From positions 19,794,702-19,858,701 of the forward strand of contig NC_089762.1 of assembly GCF_040412425.1 (NCBI RefSeq): a stretch of DNA of 64,000 bases. The letters are read 5' to 3'. The DNA comes from Macrobrachium rosenbergii (Eukaryota > Arthropoda > Malacostraca > Decapoda > Palaemonidae). The notes below the pieces were generated by a model. The model saw only the letters and a list, made by a program, of their open reading frames with translations, did not search any database and had not been told where the DNA came from. Shown one piece after another: positions 31,201 through 35,654 of this stretch (the stretch's first letter is position 1; the number at the start of each line of letters is the position of its first letter). Made by a program: the position numbers and the translations under genes.

Positions 31201-34154
31201 GAACCAAATGAAAAATGAGAGCAACATGGACAGCAGCAAAGCGATTTTGCACAGAGACTACTGTCAAACAAGAAGTGTCCACCCATACCCAAGGCAAGAA
31301 GCTCCAAGTTCTTGAGGAAGATAAAGAGGGATGAATCCCTCATTAACCCTAGAGAAATCACTGTGCCTTCAGCATTTAGTTTCATGAGAGTGCCTTTGCT
31401 TTCCAATACCAGACCAAACAGCCCATGGGTCACTATTTGAAGGGTTGTTGGTTACAGCAGGCACAACCATGGCACTATCCAACATCCAATTCTGGAAGCA
31501 TCCATGATAATTCCCATCCTGACCAAACTTTCTCTCAGACTGAACCAGGGAGAGCACCCAAGAACAGTGCAAGTGGCAACATGTATGAGAGATCTGTCAG
31601 GAGCAGGTGCAAGCCAAAGGCATAGTCCAGGGTCAGGCCTGTTCCTCCTGTAATACCAAAGGTATCCCAAGTGCTAGTAACTGATTAGTGGAGTGACCAA
31701 TACTAAGCACAGCATGGGCCTCTTAATGGACTTTATTGACAATACCCATTACCAGAAAATCCTCCCAGAAAGGAGTAATGTAGAATGGAGAGCAACAAGG
31801 ATCAGTTAAACTTACTACTTCTCAAGATAATCAGGGCAGACAGGGAGCAAGACTAATGTTCCTTCTATGGGAGAAGAAACACTCAGGACACTCCAGGTGG
31901 GTCCCCCAAGAGGAGACTCCCAACCATCTCCAGCCCATAAGCAAGGACAGGCAGACAAGGCAGGAAGGGCAGAAGAGAAGAATCAGTGTTGCAAAAGTTA
32001 AGTCCTGGAAGACAACATATGAAGCAACTGAAGGTCTAAGCAGCAATCAGGACTCTGACAGAAGAGATCATGGCTGAAGTCTGTCTTCAGGGAGAACTAC
32101 CAGTCTGCTCATGGCTGACTGGAGAAAACTCCAGGAATAACCTAGAAACTGCAGTACAAAACCATTGGTCAAAACAAGGGCAGACTGTGTACATGTCCAC
32201 AGTCACAACCCCAAAAGTCAGACAAAGAAAGCATAAGCTCCTCTGCTCTCTGAACACATTTTGAGCACATGCTGGAACTGGAGAGGGTTATATGCAGAGT
32301 CCTTCAGAAGACCAAAACAATGACCGGGCTTAAGCTTGTGTCTGAAAAAGGACAAGGGTGCATGCATACTTCCAGATCTCCACCAACACAATCTACCTAC
32401 ATCTCATCACCTCTAAGGAGAGAAAAATGTTAGCCGAGACGGGGCAGTTCAAGACTATGGCCAAGGTCCCGGATGGTCTGAAGACTAGTGAAGGGAGGGA
32501 ACCAAGTGAACCTCCAACAGAAGTCTCACTGAAGGTTGGTCACAAACTCTTGTGACTAACCCACAGCTTCTCCCGGAGTTTTGATCTCAGTGTAGGGGTC
32601 AAGAACTGGCATCTCTTCTACATGACAAATAAATGCTTCAGGGAAGTCACGAAGGATAACACGGAGATGATTCCCAGTGAGAACACAGAGGCAGAACCCA
32701 TGAGTTTATCTGGACATTTATCAATCAACCCCTGCAAAATAAAAAATTGTAACTTTCATAGCTGATAGTATCTAATATACAAACCAGTCTTGCTGTAAAG
32801 ATGAGTAAGTATTCTGTGTGAACCACAATATAACACCTACAAAGTGGCTAACCTCTAGACTTAATACAAGAACTTGTCAAAGAAAGTTGCCAGAACAAGA
32901 AAAAATGAGATCACTTGTTGTTCAAGTATCCCTAACATATTGAGCAACCACCAACACAATAACAAAAATAATGTAAAGCTTCATAAAACTAAGTTGAATT
33001 TCATGACTACTACCACATCAGACATGGAGATGAATTGACTTGGCGCTGGCTGAAGAAAAAGTGACATTAACAGTCAAGTGAGAGGGGGTGAGCTCCTTCC
33101 CCCTCATTCACTTGCCATAAAAAAGATGAAAGTTTGTATTTTCACAAAAAAAACTACAATTTCAAGTTAAGAGCTTCAAACACCATGCTATACAAATAAT
33201 AAGTCCAACAGGTAAGAAATGTGTTTCCTCTATCATAAACAAATAAAAACAGTAAAAAACGAGCCGAAGTTTCTTCAGCGCAACTGAGCTTTCTGTACAG
33301 TGTATAATGCTGTATGAAACTTTCAGCCACAGCCCATGAAACTCTTAGCTGCAGCCCATGAAACTCAGCCATGGTCTGGTGGTGGCCTCAGCCATGGCCC
33401 ATGAAACTCTTAGCAGCAGGCCATGAAATTCAGCCACATCCCAGTGGTGACCTGTGTTGTTGGTACCTATAGCAGTACCAGAAGTTGAATTATGGCTAAT
33501 TTTAACCTAAATAAAATAAAAACTACAGAGGGAAGAGGGCTGAAATTTGGTATGTTTGATGATTGTAGGGTGGGTGATCAACATACCAATCTGCAGCCCT
33601 CTAGCCTAGGTAGTCTTTATGATCTGAGGGTGGACAGAAAAAGTGCAGACGGACAGACAAAGCCATCACAATAGTTTTCTTTTACAGAAAACTAAAAGTG
33701 GATGGCTGATAATCAGGTGGTAAGTGGGTGAACTGGTTTGTATTTTTGTAGAAACAAAGAACAAATGAAGTGAAAATCCAAGGTTATTGCCACAACCAAA
33801 TGATCAAAAAAGGACAATGCAAAGGATTACAGTTTGTGGTGATTTAATGTTTAAAAATTATTAAAATAAAGATTATAGCAAAATATTTTGGGGCAATAAG
33901 ACTGAAGATGTTATACATTTATTAGATGTGAAAGGAATGAAGTTTCCTAAACTGGAGGTGCTCAAGGACCCAGATGCATGGTCAGATAGTTGGAGGGGAG
34001 GGGGGGATATCTTCTAGGACATGCGGAGATTGCCACTACCAAAGATTAGGTTAAAGTAAATTAAGTGATAGTTTACTTACTGTCGTACAAAAGTAACAGA
34101 GAAGACAACTGGCATTGACCTCCGCATTTCTTTGATGATCTCTTGTAAAAAATC
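185..34154 (-). CDS. TIGAR: TIGAR-like fructose-2,6-bisphosphatase gene, multi-exon span
   Basis: Span of a split gene on the minus strand, running from the first coding exon (34081-34154) to the left edge. Joined in order, exons 34081-34154, 28696-28783, 18662-18805 and 13283-13423 give about 140 residues that align along the N-terminal half of animal TIGAR, a histidine-phosphatase-superfamily enzyme that lowers fructose-2,6-bisphosphate and diverts glucose to the pentose phosphate pathway. Visible active-site residues are R15 and H16 (RHG motif), R65 (SDLKR) and E92 (RLRER), matching human R10, H11, R61 and E89. The second catalytic His (human H198, SHG motif) was not found. Introns are about 5.3, 9.9 and 5.2 kb, then a long TE-filled one. 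The exon junctions keep frame (split His codon, then phase 0, 0, 0) with GT..AG borders. The 3' end may lie outside the window. Confidence 0.8.
229..366 (-). other. Short intron between candidate TIGAR exons
   Basis: A 138-bp interval with GTGAGT at its 5' end and a long pyrimidine run before AG at its 3' end on the minus strand, as expected of a small intron. Nothing else was seen. Confidence 0.4.
367..407 (-). CDS. TIGAR: TIGAR-like candidate exon with the NTG..F..NFE strand
   Basis: A 41-nt candidate exon on the minus strand. The acceptor AG at 408-409 follows a pyrimidine-rich tract and the donor is GTGAGT at 361-366. It enters in phase 1 and leaves in phase 0, reading [13 protein letters not shown] after a split codon. 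This resembles the TIGAR segment NTGMSLFIINFEE, which lies close to the C-terminus of the human protein. The exon is short, so chance similarity is possible. The phase fit with 185-228 adds support. Confidence 0.45.
408..1690. other. TIGAR intron, no firm feature
   Basis: No repeat or gene is certain here. On the minus strand a stretch ending at 1155 has a GTGAGG donor and an open frame (about 1155-1357) in the phase required by the exon at 367-407, but its sequence does not look like the expected TIGAR core, so it is not called. A direct duplication of about 45 bp (GAATAG..GATAATATAATACCCTTC) lies at 1545-1625. A poly-A run sits at 1068-1080. Confidence 0.4.
1690..2560 (+). pseudogene. LINE relic: RT C-terminus, RNase H and zinc-binding tail
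   Basis: Decayed non-LTR retrotransposon tail on the plus strand. Fragments appear in the usual order but in shifted frames with stops: an RT C-terminal piece reading [13 protein letters not shown] near 1800-1845, an RNase H start reading [17 protein letters not shown] near 2195-2245, and a Cys/His tail ([16 protein letters not shown]) near 2490-2545. This order is typical of jockey/I-like LINEs that carry RNase H. No open frame remains, so it is an old insertion. Confidence 0.55.
2645..2841. repeat. DIRS inverted terminal repeat, 3' side of element
   Basis: Reverse-complementary to 8999-9172 over about 170 bp with scattered mismatches. Shared blocks include the run around TTGTTTTGGGTGTAG and the GCCCCGCCCACTTTC block. 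This end extends about 25 bp further than the other one, as deduced from the internal complementary region. Confidence 0.8.
2882..2970. repeat. DIRS internal complementary region (ICR)
   Basis: Lies between the recombinase gene and the 3' ITR, where DIRS elements keep their ICR. The first part (2882-2938) is the reverse complement of the outer left end (2645-2698). The second part (about 2941-2970) is the reverse complement of the outer right end (9133-9158). It therefore holds the two element ends joined, as expected of the template used to close the circular replication intermediate. Confidence 0.7.
3409..4467 (-). pseudogene. DIRS tyrosine recombinase, frame-damaged
   Basis: Recombinase of the DIRS element. 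The catalytic domain (3409-4140, 243 codons open) shows the first catalytic Arg in [12 protein letters not shown], the H-x-x-R motif in KAHEIRAVA, and the terminal Tyr region FAMFYLQDI, the R..HxxR..Y pattern of phage-integrase-type recombinases. The N-terminal core-binding part continues upstream as [16 protein letters not shown] (4144-4341) and [14 protein letters not shown] (4426-4500). A stop at about 4141-4143 and changes of frame break it into pieces. Confidence 0.8.
4664..6283 (-). pseudogene. DIRS reverse transcriptase plus RNase H, frame-damaged
   Basis: Polymerase of the DIRS element, in at least three frames. RT motif A reads [15 protein letters not shown] (about 5865-5910). The active-site box reads [11 protein letters not shown] (about 5680-5720), so the two catalytic Asp are present. 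RNase H follows at 4664-5323: [12 protein letters not shown] (first Asp), NVKEIKAI (Glu), VHLDSMTAL (second Asp) and NVLADECSR at the end. A DIRS-typical linker reads [16 protein letters not shown]. Frameshifts near 5720-5800 and 5300 and stops make it nonfunctional. Frames are described as broken and are not rejoined here. Confidence 0.8.
6672..8782 (-). pseudogene. DIRS Gag-like ORF1 with Ser/Pro-rich repeats, broken
   Basis: First ORF of the DIRS element. It begins at ATG 8780-8782 ([17 protein letters not shown]), meets an in-frame TGA at 8612-8614, and continues in pieces at 8291-8512, 7563-8192 and 6672-7550. The 8291-8512 part has a coiled-coil-like stretch ([17 protein letters not shown]). 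The 7440-7860 part encodes degenerate 8-12-residue repeats of the type ERPVSE. No zinc knuckle was seen, which is usual for DIRS Gag. It presumably packages element RNA; the sequence is not otherwise recognised. Confidence 0.6.
8999..9172. repeat. DIRS inverted terminal repeat, 5' side of element
   Basis: Reverse complement of 2668-2841. The block GAGCTCTTTAGCTACATTG and the GGGCGGGGCAGTAAGTC block pair with the other end. As the 5' end of the element it should carry the promoter; no TATA box could be assigned. Confidence 0.8.
9268..9349. repeat. AAT trinucleotide microsatellite
   Basis: About 27 uninterrupted AAT units, between the DIRS element and the LTR retrotransposon. Confidence 0.95.
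9350..9474 (-). other. Possible fifth TIGAR exon region
   Basis: On the minus strand a CAG acceptor after a pyrimidine-rich run (TTTCTCCAG, 9475-9483) precedes a stop-free frame that begins [13 protein letters not shown] and enters in phase 0, as required after the exon at 13283-13423. Human TIGAR has FFEFLCQLILKEADQ at the matching place, so the FFK..KE spacing is similar. No convincing donor was found and the frame runs into the AAT microsatellite. If real, removing the LTR element would leave an intron of only about 105 bp. Confidence 0.2.
9546..9550. repeat. Target-site duplication, left copy (ACCAT)
   Basis: ACCAT immediately before the 5' LTR is repeated at 13238-13242 right after the 3' LTR. 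The duplication is 4 or 5 bp depending on whether the terminal A is counted in the LTR. Confidence 0.65.
9551..10067 (+). repeat. 5' LTR
   Basis: Starts TATAGAGGGATG and ends CCGCCACA, matching 12720-13238. Contains a GA microsatellite of about 83 bp (9602-9684). The ends are not the common TG..CA pair. Confidence 0.85.
10075..10092 (+). promoter_or_regulatory. Primer-binding site complementary to tRNA-Lys 3' end
   Basis: TGGCGCCCAACGTGGGGC lies 7 bp after the 5' LTR. It matches the primer-binding site used with tRNA-Lys1,2 by several retroviruses and LTR elements, so minus-strand synthesis would start from tRNA-Lys. Confidence 0.85.
10150..11978 (+). pseudogene. gag remnant of the LTR element with five CCHC zinc knuckles
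   Basis: Gag-like coding remnant in several frames. 10150-10335 encodes a charged coiled coil ([18 protein letters not shown]). About 10740-11100 has capsid-like pieces such as [14 protein letters not shown], split by frameshifts and stops. 11169-11978 is open for 269 codons: a capsid C-terminal-like segment ([24 protein letters not shown]), then five nucleocapsid knuckles of the CX2CX4HX4C type starting with [14 protein letters not shown] at about 11645-11690 and ending with [14 protein letters not shown]. Five knuckles is more than the usual one or two. The breaks make it a pseudogene; it is not rejoined here. Confidence 0.75.
11981..12706 (+). other. Interior of LTR element after gag, mostly unassigned
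   Basis: Open for 125 codons at 11981-12358 (Lys/Glu/Val-rich, with Cys), then a degenerate stretch with stops. It shows no RT YxDD box, no integrase zinc finger and no protease DTG. Near 12615-12660 it reads [14 protein letters not shown], like the tail of Gypsy-type Pol. It is best explained as sequence left after a large internal deletion. Confidence 0.45.
12707..12718 (+). promoter_or_regulatory. Polypurine tract
   Basis: AAAAGGGGAGAA directly before the 3' LTR, the expected plus-strand primer site. Confidence 0.75.
12720..13238 (+). repeat. 3' LTR
   Basis: Near-identical to 9551-10067, including a GA tract of about 82 bp (12773-12854). Differences are a few substitutions, a short block change near 13110 (TTGGAAGG versus TTTCGG) and homopolymer length changes. 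Confidence 0.85.
13283..13423 (-). CDS. TIGAR: TIGAR-like exon 4 (FGSVEG to ERMVCFFK)
   Basis: 141-nt exon, phase 0 to phase 0, acceptor AG at 13424-13425 and donor GTGAGT at 13277-13282. It begins [14 protein letters not shown], matching human KYGVVEGKALSEL right after the RLRER of the previous exon, and continues [19 protein letters not shown], matching FTPPGGETLDQVKMRG. The PPG(G/A)ET motif is characteristic of TIGAR and related histidine phosphatases. The LTR retrotransposon begins only 40 bp beyond the donor, so nearly all the following intron near this exon is transposon. Confidence 0.85.
13610..15797. mobile_element. piggyBac-like nonautonomous element carrying tandem repeats
   Basis: 2.19-kb element flanked by TTAA on both sides (13606-13609 and 15798-15801). 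Its ends read CCCTTAAACACC on the left and, reverse-complemented, CCCTTAAACGCC on the right. TTAA target duplication with CCCTTAAA-type ends is the hallmark of piggyBac-related DNA transposons. No transposase frame was seen, so it would need a helper in trans. The left end holds two near-palindromes (GACGTATCATACGTC and a diverged copy at 13672-13688). It lies in TIGAR intron 3. Confidence 0.7.
13690..15560. repeat. Tandem array of about 375-bp units, five copies
   Basis: The anchor CAACCTTCGGTCAACTTT recurs at 13701, 14078, 14433, 14820 and (as CGACTTTCGGTCAA) 15199, giving spacings of 377, 355, 387 and 379 bp. Each unit carries the same ordered blocks: AAACGCAATTGTAAGCTAAA, then GGAAGTCTCTAGCACA, then CGTTACATAAAGTTTTATAT, then ACAATACAACAGAAAATAAC. 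The last copy is the most diverged. The array is AT-rich and noncoding. Confidence 0.85.
15802..17234. other. TIGAR intron 3, unique-looking sequence
   Basis: No repeat family or gene was recognised apart from the 40-nt exon-like sequence at 16765-16804, listed separately. Confidence 0.4.
16765..16804 (-). other. 40-nt exon-like sequence with strong splice sites
   Basis: On the minus strand a 30-nt, almost pure pyrimidine tract ends in CCATCCAG, followed by 40 nt and a perfect GTGAGT donor. It lies between TIGAR exons 3 and 4, which already join in frame. Including 40 nt would shift the frame and end the protein early. It could be a poison or cassette exon, or a decoy. It encodes nothing recognisable. 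Confidence 0.35.
17235..17446. repeat. Left arm of large inverted repeat
   Basis: Reverse complement of 18121-18330 over about 200 bp (roughly 85% identity by eye), ending at a CA run (17432-17446). Blocks in common include GTAACAGTGTTTACTAA and TTTTAGTGGGAGGAGTCTT. The arms enclose about 675 bp. Confidence 0.75.
17447..18120. other. Spacer of the inverted repeat
   Basis: AT-rich sequence without a recognisable gene. Could be the interior of a terminal-inverted-repeat element, or host intron between two oppositely oriented repeat copies. Confidence 0.35.
18121..18330. repeat. Right arm of large inverted repeat
   Basis: Pairs with 17235-17446. Just outside, a unit of about 40 bp beginning GCAATTGTATA is duplicated at about 18298-18378 (CAATTGTATACTACTTTGTAG and CAATTGTATATTCCTTTGCAG). 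Confidence 0.75.
18662..18805 (-). CDS. TIGAR: TIGAR-like exon 3 (AGTNM to RLRER)
   Basis: 144-nt exon, phase 0 on both sides, acceptor AG at 18806-18807 after a weak pyrimidine run, and GTAAGG donor. It encodes [20 protein letters not shown], matching human [20 protein letters not shown], then [12 protein letters not shown], and ends TRLRER, matching SRLRER. Visible catalytic residues are R65 in SDLKR and E92 in RLRER; both are part of the phosphohistidine active site in the family. It is one of the most diagnostic exons in the window. Confidence 0.88.
18808..20735. other. TIGAR intron 2, left part
   Basis: About 1.9 kb with no gene or repeat family recognised. Small open frames here show no domain. 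Confidence 0.4.
20736..20906. repeat. 171-bp near-perfect hairpin (fold-back element)
   Basis: The left arm (20736-20808) and right arm (20820-20906) are reverse complements. Outer block GGTGGCCAAAGAAAGACC is matched exactly, and the inner stem ATAAGGAACTCA pairs with TGAGTTCCTTAT around an 11-nt loop. The right arm has an extra insertion of about 10 nt. Likely a small fold-back or MITE insertion in TIGAR intron 2. Confidence 0.85.
22057..22291. repeat. TC microsatellite cluster with short tandem spacer
   Basis: TC runs at 22057-22080, 22168-22216 and 22231-22291, with a C run at 22218-22230. A spacer of the type TCATGAATAATTTCAC..TTGATATTTAAC recurs near 22008, 22110 and 22300. Confidence 0.9.
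22338..22566 (-). mobile_element. tRNA-derived SINE, copy A, 5'-truncated, inside an inverted-repeat arm
   Basis: Same family as the copies at 23637-23916 and 28965-29233: shared body ACCAGACCACTGAGCTGATT, GCTCTCCTAGGGCTG and CCTACAGCTTATTGTGGAAT in reverse orientation. Its insertion point can be read because the matching arm on the right (23048-23105) lacks it: ..AACATAAG is followed directly by GACAGCCCC there. Confidence 0.8.
22608..22724. repeat. Inverted repeat, left arm
   Basis: 117 bp starting CAGTACTGTAATGAAATATG, reverse-complementary to 22930-23046 with only a few mismatches. The similarity continues outward through the TC/GA runs and the ATATTTAACATAAG block, so the true arm is longer (about 22310 to 23100 overall) once the SINE is discounted. 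Confidence 0.8.
22930..23046. repeat. Inverted repeat, right arm
   Basis: Pairs with 22608-22724. Beyond it, 23047-23105 pairs with 22310-22337 plus 22567-22607, showing the SINE-free state. Confidence 0.8.
23624..23929 (+). mobile_element. tRNA-derived SINE, copy B, full length with 13-bp target duplication
   Basis: SINE body 23637-23916. The flanks carry the same 13 bp, TAAACATAAGACT, at 23624-23636 and 23917-23929, a clear sign of retroposition by a LINE. The head (23645-23705) is tRNA-like: A-box-like TGGCCGACTCGG and B-box-like GAGTTCAATTCC with normal spacing for RNA polymerase III. The tail ends in AAGGTATACTTAACTTAA. It lies in TIGAR intron 2, opposite to the gene. Confidence 0.88.
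23979..25863 (+). mobile_element. pogo/Tigger-like DNA transposon, internally deleted
   Basis: 1.9-kb element with degenerate terminal inverted repeats: left TATTTCCGAGTATAAGGCGAC, right (reverse complement) TATTTCCATGTATAAGATGAC, flanked by TA on both sides. It carries remains of a CENP-B/DDE-type transposase on the plus strand. A large internal deletion has fused the DNA-binding N-terminus to the catalytic domain, so it is inactive. Confidence 0.65.
25077..25373 (+). pseudogene. pogo/Tigger-like transposase remnant
   Basis: Two fragments of one transposase. 25077-25140 reads [19 protein letters not shown], like the N-terminal helix-turn-helix of pogo-like proteins. 25188-25373 reads [13 protein letters not shown], then [18 protein letters not shown] and [11 protein letters not shown], the first part of the DDE catalytic domain including its first Asp. 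The middle of the protein, normally well over 100 residues, is missing, and a frame change lies between the parts. Confidence 0.7.
25866..27037. other. TIGAR intron 2, no feature recognised
   Basis: About 1.2 kb. Small open frames rich in Cys and His near 26180-26600 show no domain. Short direct repeats around ATGCACAGCATATGGGCA and GTGCAGTGCATGA occur near 26430-26510. Confidence 0.4.
27040..27340. mobile_element. 301-bp MITE with TA target sites
   Basis: The ends are imperfect inverted repeats, TAGGTAGTCCCCGCTTATC on the left and CAGGCAGTCCCTGGTTATC (reverse complement) on the right, flanked by TA. The inside is built of repeated TTATCGG/CCGATA and CGGCACTGA-type words, so it folds extensively. 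The ends suggest a Tigger/pogo-type family. It has no coding capacity. Confidence 0.7.
27343..28695. other. TIGAR intron 2, right part
   Basis: No gene or repeat family recognised in about 1.35 kb. Confidence 0.4.
28696..28783 (-). CDS. TIGAR: TIGAR-like exon 2 (HGETTANRE to EKQAVL)
   Basis: 88-nt exon with acceptor TTTTTCTAG and donor GTAAGT. Its first T completes the His codon begun in exon 1 (CA+T), so the catalytic RHG motif is split by the intron. It reads [20 protein letters not shown] then SVGEKQAVL, matching human [28 protein letters not shown]. The IQGxxDxPLS signature is typical of fructose-2,6-bisphosphatase/TIGAR-type histidine phosphatases. Ends in phase 0. Confidence 0.9.
28965..29233 (-). 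mobile_element. tRNA-derived SINE, copy C
   Basis: Same family as copies A and B, minus orientation, with the head retained (B-box-like GCATTCGATTCTC on the minus strand near 29165-29180). No clear target duplication was found by eye. Lies in TIGAR intron 1, about 180 bp from exon 2. Confidence 0.8.
29234..33288. other. TIGAR intron 1, no feature recognised
   Basis: About 4 kb with no gene, hairpin or repeat family I can name. A direct repeat of CATTCACTTTCACCTCATCT occurs at about 29450-29490. Confidence 0.4.
33289..33700. repeat. Interspersed repeat with two hairpins (decapod-type)
   Basis: I recognise this as a widespread decapod repeat from memory. The left half has 3-4 copies of a GCAGCCCATGAAACTCTTAGC-like word (33300-33440). 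The middle forms a hairpin: 33535-33556 pairs with 33580-33601 (GAGGGCTG..TTGGTATGTT with AACATACCAA..CAGCCCTC). The right end is a second hairpin, AGTTTTCT-TTTAC-AGAAAACT, near 33672-33692. It has no coding capacity; the transposon class is unclear. Confidence 0.65.
33701..34080. other. TIGAR intron 1, right end
   Basis: AT-rich, nothing recognised apart from the GTAAGT donor of exon 1 (minus strand) at 34075-34080. Confidence 0.4.
34081..34154 (-). CDS. TIGAR: TIGAR-like first coding exon (start codon to RH)
   Basis: 74-nt exon on the minus strand with acceptor AG at 34155-34156 after a long T run and donor GTAAGT. The likely start is ATG at 34125-34127, giving [16 protein letters not shown], which matches human MARFALTVVRH. 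A second ATG at 34113-34115 (MPVVF) is possible. The His codon is split CA|T with exon 2. The acceptor upstream implies a separate 5' noncoding exon further right; it was not found. The 27 nt before the ATG are in an open frame but read as untranslated leader. Confidence 0.85.
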
Positions 34155-34156
34155 CT

Positions 34157-35137
34157 GAAAAAAAAAAAACTCTTGTGATTACAGCTACATAGAAACTAGG
34201 TCTGAACAAGCGTAAGAGTAACAGCATTTCTTCTAAACAAGTTCTAAATATTAAACACACACTTATGGTTTCATTACATAAAAGTAACAACGGCCATAAA
34301 ATACACTGAGTTACAGCAAGTAAGCCGAGGATTCTTTCTGACACTGTACATAATATATATTTTGCATTCTTACATTTCTGCATTTCATAACACAGTTTTA
34401 CCAGTTGTTTTATTGTCACCTTTGGCTGAGAAAATTTGAAAAGGAATTCATGAATCACAAACTGTACCGTACTATACTTAATACAGTAGTTGACTAGACT
34501 AGCTGTTCAATGCTCCTTGCCTGCAGTACACAAAATTCAGAAAAGAGAGTGAGCCAACTAGTAAATGTCAATCCTGAGTATCTTTATGACACAAATCTAA
34601 CAATCGGTGCGCACATAACTCTGTATTCACTCTATGCCATGCCCCCATCTTCCATATATACCGTTGTCCTTTTCAACATAAACTATGAGTATAATTTTTT
34701 AACAAAAACCCAATACTTTTAGATAGTCTATTAATATCCAGACTTTCAACAGAAGAGGAATAGTTCTCTTTTTCACCTGTCTGAGTGCATCCAAACTATT
34801 TCCACTTATCAGAGTGTATCCACATCCTCAAATGCACCTAAGTGTACTGATTATCAAGTGTCTGATGTTCCAAACACATCTATAGCACAATCTCATTTCC
34901 CATAATTTTGTCTGTGGTGTTGATCTGAGATTAACTTGCTCTATTCTTCACTTTATAAGTGGGATTTTCATGGTCATCAGTCTTGGACAGTTCTTTGAGT
35001 GCCTTCCTTCATCTTCCCCAGCACTCGAAGTTGCATTTTTGTTTGTATTTTTGGTGTAAGAATTTGTTCTGGTTGTTAATGAGTTACAAAGTCTTTTTTT
35101 TAACATTTCCTTACATGATAAACTTCCATTCAGTCAG
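34157..35137. other. 5' side of TIGAR, no feature recognised
   Basis: About 1 kb of AT-rich sequence. The 5' noncoding exon and promoter of the TIGAR gene should lie somewhere between here and 43.8 kb. Confidence 0.35.
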
Positions 35138-35460
35138 GTGATAAAATTACTTAGTGGTACTGAGGATGGGTTTTTATTGCAATATCTAAAAAACATCCAT
35201 ATCCTTCCAGAGACTTTGAGACTCATTGCTTCCATGGATGTCAAAAGCCTTTTAGCCAATGTCCCTGTTTGTGAAACCATCCATATGATCTTAACAGGGT
35301 ATACCAAGATGAGACTACCATTAATTTGGACTTTCCTTGACCATGCCTTTAATGAATTGCTGGAGTTATTAACAATGAAGAGCCCCTTCAGGGATCAGAG
35401 GCAACATTTATGTCCAAGTTAGTGGTGTGGCAATGACAGCCCCTCCAGTGTCTTATTCAC
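35138..35460 (+). pseudogene. Penelope-like (PLE) reverse transcriptase relic
   Basis: A short RT piece reading ASMDVKSLLANVPVCETI, very like the S(F/L)DVxSLFTNVP block that begins the RT core of Penelope-like elements; the Asp is the motif A catalytic residue. In a second frame a piece reading RGNIYVQVSGVAMTAPP near 35395-35445 resembles the PFR..G..YxQxxGVAMGSP block that follows. It is truncated at both ends and frameshifted. No GIY-YIG endonuclease was seen. Confidence 0.55.
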
Positions 35461-35654
35461 AAACTGTAAATGAGCATCATAGAAGTTTCCTGCCATCCCC
35501 CAGTAACTAAAGTTTAAATTAGGTACACTGACAAAACCTTTCTGAGGTAAAGGATAAAGCAGCTCCAATGCAATTAATATGCTTTCATATGATCCTCTCT
35601 TATAACCCAAGAACAATGAGAAGGTAACCAGATCACAGGTAAGCTAGTTTTGAG

